Positions 57,151 to 64,000 of a stretch of 64,000 nt of DNA are shown one piece after another. The DNA comes from Sipunculus nudus (lineage: Eukaryota; Annelida; Sipuncula; Golfingiida; Sipunculidae). The notes under the pieces were generated by a model. The model saw only the letters and a program-made list of their open reading frames with translations, had not been told where the DNA came from and did no database searches. Each line of letters opens with the position of its first letter. Within the stretch, counting starts at the first letter, position 1. A program made the position numbers and the translations under genes. The stretch is taken from positions 15,069,839-15,133,838 of the forward strand of contig CM049316.1 in the NCBI GenBank assembly GCA_026874595.1, in the 5' to 3' direction.

Positions 57151-59464
57151 CATGTCTGTGTAATAATATATAACTTGCTTATATATAAACAGATCCTTTT
57201 AAGCTTCATATAATTTCTTATATATAATTTACCCCCCCCCCCCCCAACATAAAGTACAGTTTATATTATTTCTCTTGCTGACACCATTCCCGTTGAACTG
57301 TTTAATGTCATTCCTCAAGGGGAACAGAACCCTATATTTTCATAGAGACAGCTGGCCCCATTAAATTCCTATCCTGAAGGCTCACTCCTATATTGAGGAC
57401 ACTTTTTATAAGCCCTATTTTATACCGCCCCAATGATGACCTTAAAACAGGAATTCTACAATTATGGTTTTTACTTTAGGACAAGTTGGTTTATTTGATT
57501 CCGTCCATTGCATCAGATCGGAGTATTCTTTTATAGTTTATTGCTCTTGGGTTATAATTGATGAATGCAATGTTTTTCAATATATCCATTTTCTGTATCA
57601 TCTATAAATCATTTAAATGGTATAAGGATTTATTACAGAATTGAAAATTAAGGTAAATATCATGATATAAGAAATTTTATTGTAAAATTTTGCAAGTTAC
57701 TACTTTAACAGTATAAACTTGGAAAAGGTGCCTTACTAAAAGTCAGCCTGCCATCATGAGTACGCAAGTACTAGAGCTTTAAGTAATGTTTACCCCTGTC
57801 TGGCAGCATTTATTGGAAAGCACTATCTGATCCTGTTTTGCTTACACATTGTGTATTTGCAAACTATCTTATCTAGGAGGAGATATTGAAAACCCACATC
57901 AGGTAAGTGGGTTAGGCTTCCAGAAATAGCTTTATCATGTATTGGCAAGTTTGTTTTATATCAGTAGGTTAAGATCCTGATAAATGATAAGGGGAAGTAA
58001 ATAAATTATTGTAATATAACCTTAGCTGGTTCTGAAAAAAATCACCACTGCTGTTGCCTGTTGGCCATGAGAGGAATTGAACATATATACTGATCTAAGG
58101 TCATTTCCAAAAACAAAGGAATATTTTCTCAACATGTTCCATACTAATGTAATAAATGAATGTTAATATTTGACTTGTGTATCTTATCTTGAGCTAAAGA
58201 AAAATATATAACTAGAGAGATCTCGAAAGAGTGCAAATACCTCCCCCAAACAAGTGTTACAAATTAAAGTATAAAAAACTTGTAAGAAGCATACATAATG
58301 AATGGCTTTCTATACAGCTGAGCAGGCAGTTTTTCACTATGATTTTTACAGGTGAAATAGTCAGGAATTTTTTTCTGTAACTTTTTCCTACAGAGAGGGT
58401 TTGCTTTTGAATTAAGGGAATCTTTAGATATGAAAATAAATATACATTTACGTTTGACCTGAGAGAACCCAGCCATATGAGGGGTTCTGGATGCCACTTT
58501 ATTAAAGTGTGCTTTAGTGAGCCTGCAAACAGTAAAGGGTAAATTGTTTGGCTCTGAAAGTCTGTAAATGACCAAGCCTTGGAATCATGTGATAATTTTA
58601 AAAGTGATCTGGCAGGTTTTGTTATTCCTGGACCATGAGGGACAACATTATATTTTTGTGATGAGCCAAAGGTGTATTCCTGTCATTTGGTGGTGGTTGT
58701 AATCTCTTTTGAGGGTAAAGTTTCTGGGTGTTAATGTATTTTTAATGTCCACTTGTAGGCAGGGACCTTTGGAAATGTTTCCTGTGTTTAAAGATCTAAT
58801 GGGGTGTCAGGAATGGTGAAAGGTAGCCATTCAGCTCACCTGCTATCAGAACTACTATAAGATACAATAAACCTCCTTGGGAACAGATGTCTTGTTTTCC
58901 TGGGAACATTAACACTGCTGTGGTAAAAGGAGCCGAATACCGATTAAATACCTCCAGGTCCAAGTTCGAACCCTGCCTCCAAAGAAATGTTTCAATAAAG
59001 ATAATGTCTTGATGACAACTAATGACTTTTAATCTGCTCAGGATTATTTGTATACCTGTTTATGTAACACCTGGAAATCCAGAAGAAGTATCAATTTTAA
59101 CAGTATGGTTACCTTGTCCTCATTCAGTTGACACTAGTGTCAGGAATCATATTTGATGATTGTAAGGAAAATAATGACAGCTGATAGATTATAAATTATC
59201 TTTTTCATGTATTACCATGAACTTTTTTGTAAAATATTATAACTGAAATGTGGACTGAGTAAATTCAGTCTGACCGGTACATCACACTTAAAGGTTACAT
59301 TATAATGCTGACTAGGATTATTATGCATTTCACTAATGTATATTAGTTTTCACTGAGGTTTGTGATAAAAGTTTGGACTCTTTGGTCTGTCTCAGTGTTA
59401 ATTTTAATAATTTTGTGACTCCATTTACCATTGCCAGACATGGAACAATAAAAATTTAAATCGT

Positions 59465-60250
59465 ATCCCCAGACAAAGTCGGGGGATACTATGTTTTTAT
59501 ACCGGTCCCACCGGGGAAAATCGCACAAATTCTTAAATATCTCAAGAAATCTTGCATGGATTGATCCCAAAATCAAGTTGATGGAAGATCATGGATAGGG
59601 CTGTCATGCTTCAGAAACTGGTGGCGCCACCTATTATTCTTTACTTGTTTTCGTGCCGTTTAATACCCCCAAAATTGCTCCTTGACAGTACAGTGAGCAT
59701 TATAAGTCAAAAACTAATGGACAGATTTCTTTTATATTATGCATATACATAGATATGGGTTATGGGATGATGTTTATTTAAATTGGGGTCATGACCTTTT
59801 CTATTAGAGTGGCCTTGCCCTTGAATATTGCCATATATGGTGAAAATCACACAAAATCCTTAATAACTCAATAAGGGATGCATTGATTGGTCCAAAAATC
59901 AACTTGACCGAAGATCTTGGATAGTGTTGTCATGTACCGGAAACTGATAGTGCCACCTGTTATTCTTTTACTTGTTTTTGTGCCGTTTAATACCCCCATC
60001 ATTGCCACTTAATAGTACTGTGAGCATTATAAGTCAAAAACTAATGAACAGATTTCTTTCATATTATGCATATACATAGACATGGGTTAGGGGATGATGT
60101 ATATTGAAATTGGGGTCATGACCTTTTCTATGAGAGTGACCTTTTCTATGGTCTGATATTAATTTTTGCTGAAGATAGGGGGCCTATTCTTAAAGGAGGG
60201 GGGGGGGGATTAAATGTCTGGGGATACTATGGCACCTGCAGTGCCAAGAA
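59465..60250. repeat. Tandem-unit repeat family 4 with short inverted ends
   Basis: Left edge TATCCCCAGACA and right edge TGTCTGGGGATA (near 60216) are perfect 12-bp inverted copies. Between them are two units about 324 bp apart. Unit landmarks are GAAAATCNCACAAA (59518, 59841), GAAACTGGTGGCGCCACCTA (near 59617; GATAGTGCCACC in unit 2), TTAATACCCCCA and GTGAGCATTATAAGTCAAAA. A G run near 60201 follows. No coding capacity. Confidence 0.8.
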
Positions 60251-63200
60251 ATGTCTAGTTGTTTTTGTTGAGGATAGGGTTTAAAAAAAAAACAGTTTTC
60301 ATCAACCTGCATACCCACTGATCCACTGGTACTTTTATTTGACTGGTCAACATGGATCCTGACAGGAATCTGGGAACAACTACAACTACAAGGCTCCATT
60401 GAAAGGTGCCACCAGCCACTTTAATATTATGTAATTTTATATAACATCATAGCATTATTTCAAACCTTACAAAACATTCAGTAGTAATCAAGCTCAATAA
60501 GAATGATCCATTTAATAGCACAATGCGAGAAATGCTTCGGGGAAAAAAGTAGAAACATCAGCCTCTGCTTGTATATAAATGTTTAGATAGTTAGGTAGAC
60601 AAACAACTTAAATATATGTAATTATTGATGGCAGGTATGGAAGTGTACTTGAAGTGTGATAATAACAGCGGCATGAGCCAAGTACAATAGCCACAAACCA
60701 GTTTTGTACATGTGTGGATCCATGGATGTGGTAGGATCAGTAACAAGAAACATTTTCAGTTTGACAGATCAACACTGATAAATATAATTATAATAAAGGT
60801 ACTGTTACCAGGAGTTCTGATGGCCAGTTTTCATGACTGTTGACTTGGTTATTGCTGTGTTATGGCATGCTTATCAAATGTGCCATACTTATTAGCAACC
60901 TTCAACAGTTAGACAGTATTGATATTTTATTGGTTTTCTTGATTGTTTATAACCATGATGTTTTTGAATATACATTTATATGTCGGTTAACACAGTTTCA
61001 GTGCATGATACTTTCCTGTACAGTACTCCCTATTGCTGACATCAGGCAAAAAAGGGGAGCTTTGCATGGATGTGTTCTCCTTAAAAATGTGTATTAGACC
61101 TATTACATAATTCTTCCAGGTTTGCTACAATGAAAATTCTTTGTCATCCAGTAGTTTGGGATGGATTATCCAAGGGGTCTTCCAAGTGCAGTTTCCCCCC
61201 TCCCCACCCACCCCATGAAAATTCACTGAACAATTTGGACACTGAATAAACTAAATATCCCATGTTCTCTTATCCATAAAATCATAAAGTAAAGATTATT
61301 AACTCAAAGTACTCAAACATTCAGGCTATGATGCTTCATGACTTTTTCTTATATATCTGTTTGGCCAGTGATTTTATCTCTGTAGGCCTGTCAAATATGT
61401 CATATGAATGGATTCATGTTTGTACATTGATAACATCTCAATAAACTAAGTTCTCCATGACAAGTATAAGGATCCTTTCAGTTGTGTAGTGTGTTCAGTG
61501 TTCCTTCACTTATTTCCTATATCTTGTTTAAACTTGTATCTGAATAAGTGTACCAATTTCTATTTTCAGCTTGTGTGATTTAGCAGATAAAGTTTTGATG
61601 TATGTCATGAATTGACCATTTATACCTAAGATGTTGTCTTGTTCACCTACATATGAAAATTGATTTTCATATGTTATCAATTTTCATGTTTGTTTCCTGC
61701 CTACTATCAGTTTTTCACATTTCTTGAAATAGAAGGGGGGGGGGGGTTCTAATTTGATACCCAAACAGACAAAGTGAAGTTTTTATGAAAAAGTTGTATT
61801 CAAACATTACATTTAATTGTAAATATAGTGTGCTTCATACACACAAACATACACATCCTTGCCCTTATGAAGTCAGAAAAAAAATCAGATGTTAAAGTTC
61901 ATCAAAGGTCATTAAAGTTTGCAGTATTTCAAAATTATATAACCTGTATTAGAGGTGTAAACTGTACCACACACCCATTGCCACAAGGTATTTGAAGAGG
62001 TTGAGCACCTCTTTTCACCTGGCGCTTCTTCTGAAGGAAAAGAATTTGACACCTCTTACTACACAATTCTCTTGAGAACAGGAAGAGCATCAACTTTCAC
62101 TTGTAGTAGTATAGTATCTCTAGTGTTAGTCTAGGAATAGGAGCCCAGGTTTTACTAGACACTTCGGCTTTGGCGACTGGAATATGCCTTATGATCAAAG
62201 TGTGGTGGTAAAAACCTGAAACATTATACGCTGTGTATCTCTGATAGTGTAAGATTACTGAGTAGGTACAGACCTTGCTGTATAGGTAATAAATGCAGTC
62301 CAGACAGGCTGCCTTGGAGTGGCTGTACAGGTAAATGCCAGGATATAAATAGAGGCACCTGTTTTGGTGTTAGTAGGTGAGTATGCCAGCAGGGACCGGC
62401 ATACCGTACCATGTATTTTTGAATTTTGTTCACATGATCGGGTGTAATGGGAGTCATTGTGCCAATTTCAGTCACATGTATACTTGTTTTGTAGTGAGCC
62501 AGTTTTGCTCAGTGCTTATTACTCTGTATAATTATGTTAGAGTTGTCAGTTAGTTTGTGACAATGGTTTTAGTAGTGTTTGCAGTATCCTGGCTTTATTT
62601 TTTTTAAAGGTTTTCGGCAAAATATTTTAAGAAAAAAAAATCGACTTCTGGTGACAAATGTGTTTGCAAGGTAAAATGAATACTTTCTTTGGCTTTAAGT
62701 CAAAGTGTCCATTAGGTAAAAAATTTATTTTGTTGCATGCTTTGTACTTCTTTTCCTCTTATTGCTAATACTCTTCTTTTAAATAAAAACTGCCAAGATA
62801 CTTTGCTCAGCTTTTTGCTTTCCGAGGATTTCAAAGTCATTGTGTGCACAAAAGGGAAATGGTTGCAAAAATAAAAACCAGTTAATAAGATGCAGCACTC
62901 CTTGTCTACACAGGTAACAGTGCATTTTACAGTAACTTTTTATTTACTGTATATAGCCTCATGGGTCAGTTTAAAAATTTAACTTCTCCCACCAAAATCC
63001 ATAAATATGTTTACCATAATATAGAAATTGAAGTTTAAGTTTGTACTTTTATGTTTAAATAAACATACTTGTAGAAAAATGTGTTTAATCTTTTTATAGA
63101 ATAAATAATTATGTTCACTTTTCTCATGATAAAACCTGAAATACTCAATAATTTGTCAATAAAAAAATGTAAAAAAAATTAGTTCTACTCCACATACCCT

Positions 63201-64000
63201 TTTTTTTTTTTGCTTTGTAATCGTAAAGAAAGACCCTTTTTTCCGAGGGCTGGGGGGGGGGGGGTGTCTGAGGAGAGAACAAGTGTAGATTTCACTCAAA
63301 AGAACTCACCTACAACAAGTTAAAAAAGAATTGTTAACCACTGCACAGCCAGGGTCTGTATGCTTTACTACCATCACTTGAAAGGCAACAACATTACAAC
63401 TTAAGCCAAAAACACTAATGCAAATCAGGAAAAAGTGGCTCCACTCTAATTATCAATGACAAAGCAGACTAACACGTGCGGGCACACTTCAACCATCAGC
63501 TAATGCTCCTGGAGCAATTTTTTATGCTTGATGCGCACTTGCCACGCAGGAATCCCAAACAATGATGTCACTTTAAAAGAGGCTTTCCCACACAACTAAT
63601 TGTCATAAGTTATAACTAAATACATAACAGGAGCTTAGTTGATATTATACAATCTGACGCGTGGCATGTGCCTGATGCGCGTTAGTGTGTTTTGGGCTTT
63701 ATGATTAATTTCTGGCCATATATACAGCTGTGTATTCATAAGCATAGTATTCTTTTTTTTTCAAGTAAACCAGCAAATGTGGATCAAGTAAACATGGCAA
63801 GAGTGTATTGAGTGCAAATAAACTCATTTGGGCATCCAACAAGAAAAAAAAATACTCTGTAGGTAACCCAGTTATATTTACAAAGCCTTTTTACACAGAT
63901 TCCATCACATTTTCAGCACAGTGAAGGGTTAATTTTGTTTTGGTTGGTAAATTAGATGCCGCCTTCACACCTTGGCATACAAATAATAAATAATCACATG
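60251..64000 (+). other. First intron continued, nothing recognised
   Basis: AT-rich DNA with G runs near 61734 and 63252. No exon with SLC7 motifs, SINE or LTR element was found up to the window edge. Confidence 0.6.

Larger units (their letters stand above)
53020..59464 (+). other. Long first intron of the second SLC7 gene
   Basis: AT-rich intron without coding exons of this family. It holds a hairpin at 53715-53790, TATTAC arrays (55115-55232 and 57010-57150), a C run near 57231 and a weak tRNA-like fragment near 58930-58980. Nothing else was recognised. Confidence 0.6.

Noticed and set aside
58930-58985. tRNA-like box B (AAGTTCGAACCC)
   Set aside because: No convincing box A or cloverleaf; probably a SINE scrap.
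60840-61097. Possible further SLC7 exon
   Set aside because: Hydrophobic but lacks LAT motifs and plausible splice borders.

Overview
The window looks like AT-rich nuclear DNA of a marine mollusc, probably a bivalve. That is an inference from intron-rich animal genes, abundant tRNA-derived SINEs with a mollusc-type body, CCGTC-headed tandem-unit repeats, many short repeat fragments and Ty3/Gypsy elements. No bacterial-type genes, CRISPR arrays or rRNA genes are seen.

Host genes. Positions 163-18907 hold the last seven visible coding exons of an SLC7 light-chain amino-acid transporter, most like LAT2/SLC7A8. The 5' part lies before the window. Positions 52816-53019 hold the first coding exon of a second SLC7 LAT-type gene on the same strand, whose remaining exons lie past the right edge. 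The pair looks like a tandem paralogue arrangement separated by about 34 kb of repeat-rich DNA.

Mobile elements. The last intron of the first SLC7 gene carries a young 10.4 kb Ty3/Gypsy element (7909-18310) with 1129-bp LTRs and 5-bp target duplications. Its gag is SCAN-like and its integrase lies upstream of RNase H, the signature of the Gmr1-like group. A 3698-bp block inside it is tandemly duplicated. A second, small-LTR Gypsy element (31105-36353) is also young. A third (38740-42589) is old and sits inside a still older RTE-type LINE remnant. A TA-flanked inverted-repeat DNA element (2197-3597) sits immediately after a splice donor.

Repeats. Two SINE families are dispersed on both strands. 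Four families of tandem-unit repeats (about 4.6-5.8, 24.9-27.2 with 29.2-30.9, 50.7-51.5 and 59.5-60.3 kb) share a GGTGGCGCCACC palindrome although their other sequence differs. A large fold-back structure (48049-50216) is built from smaller palindromes, lies between TA microsatellites and contains a 396-bp insert with an 8-bp target duplication. The remaining introns and intergenic DNA show no genes by eye.
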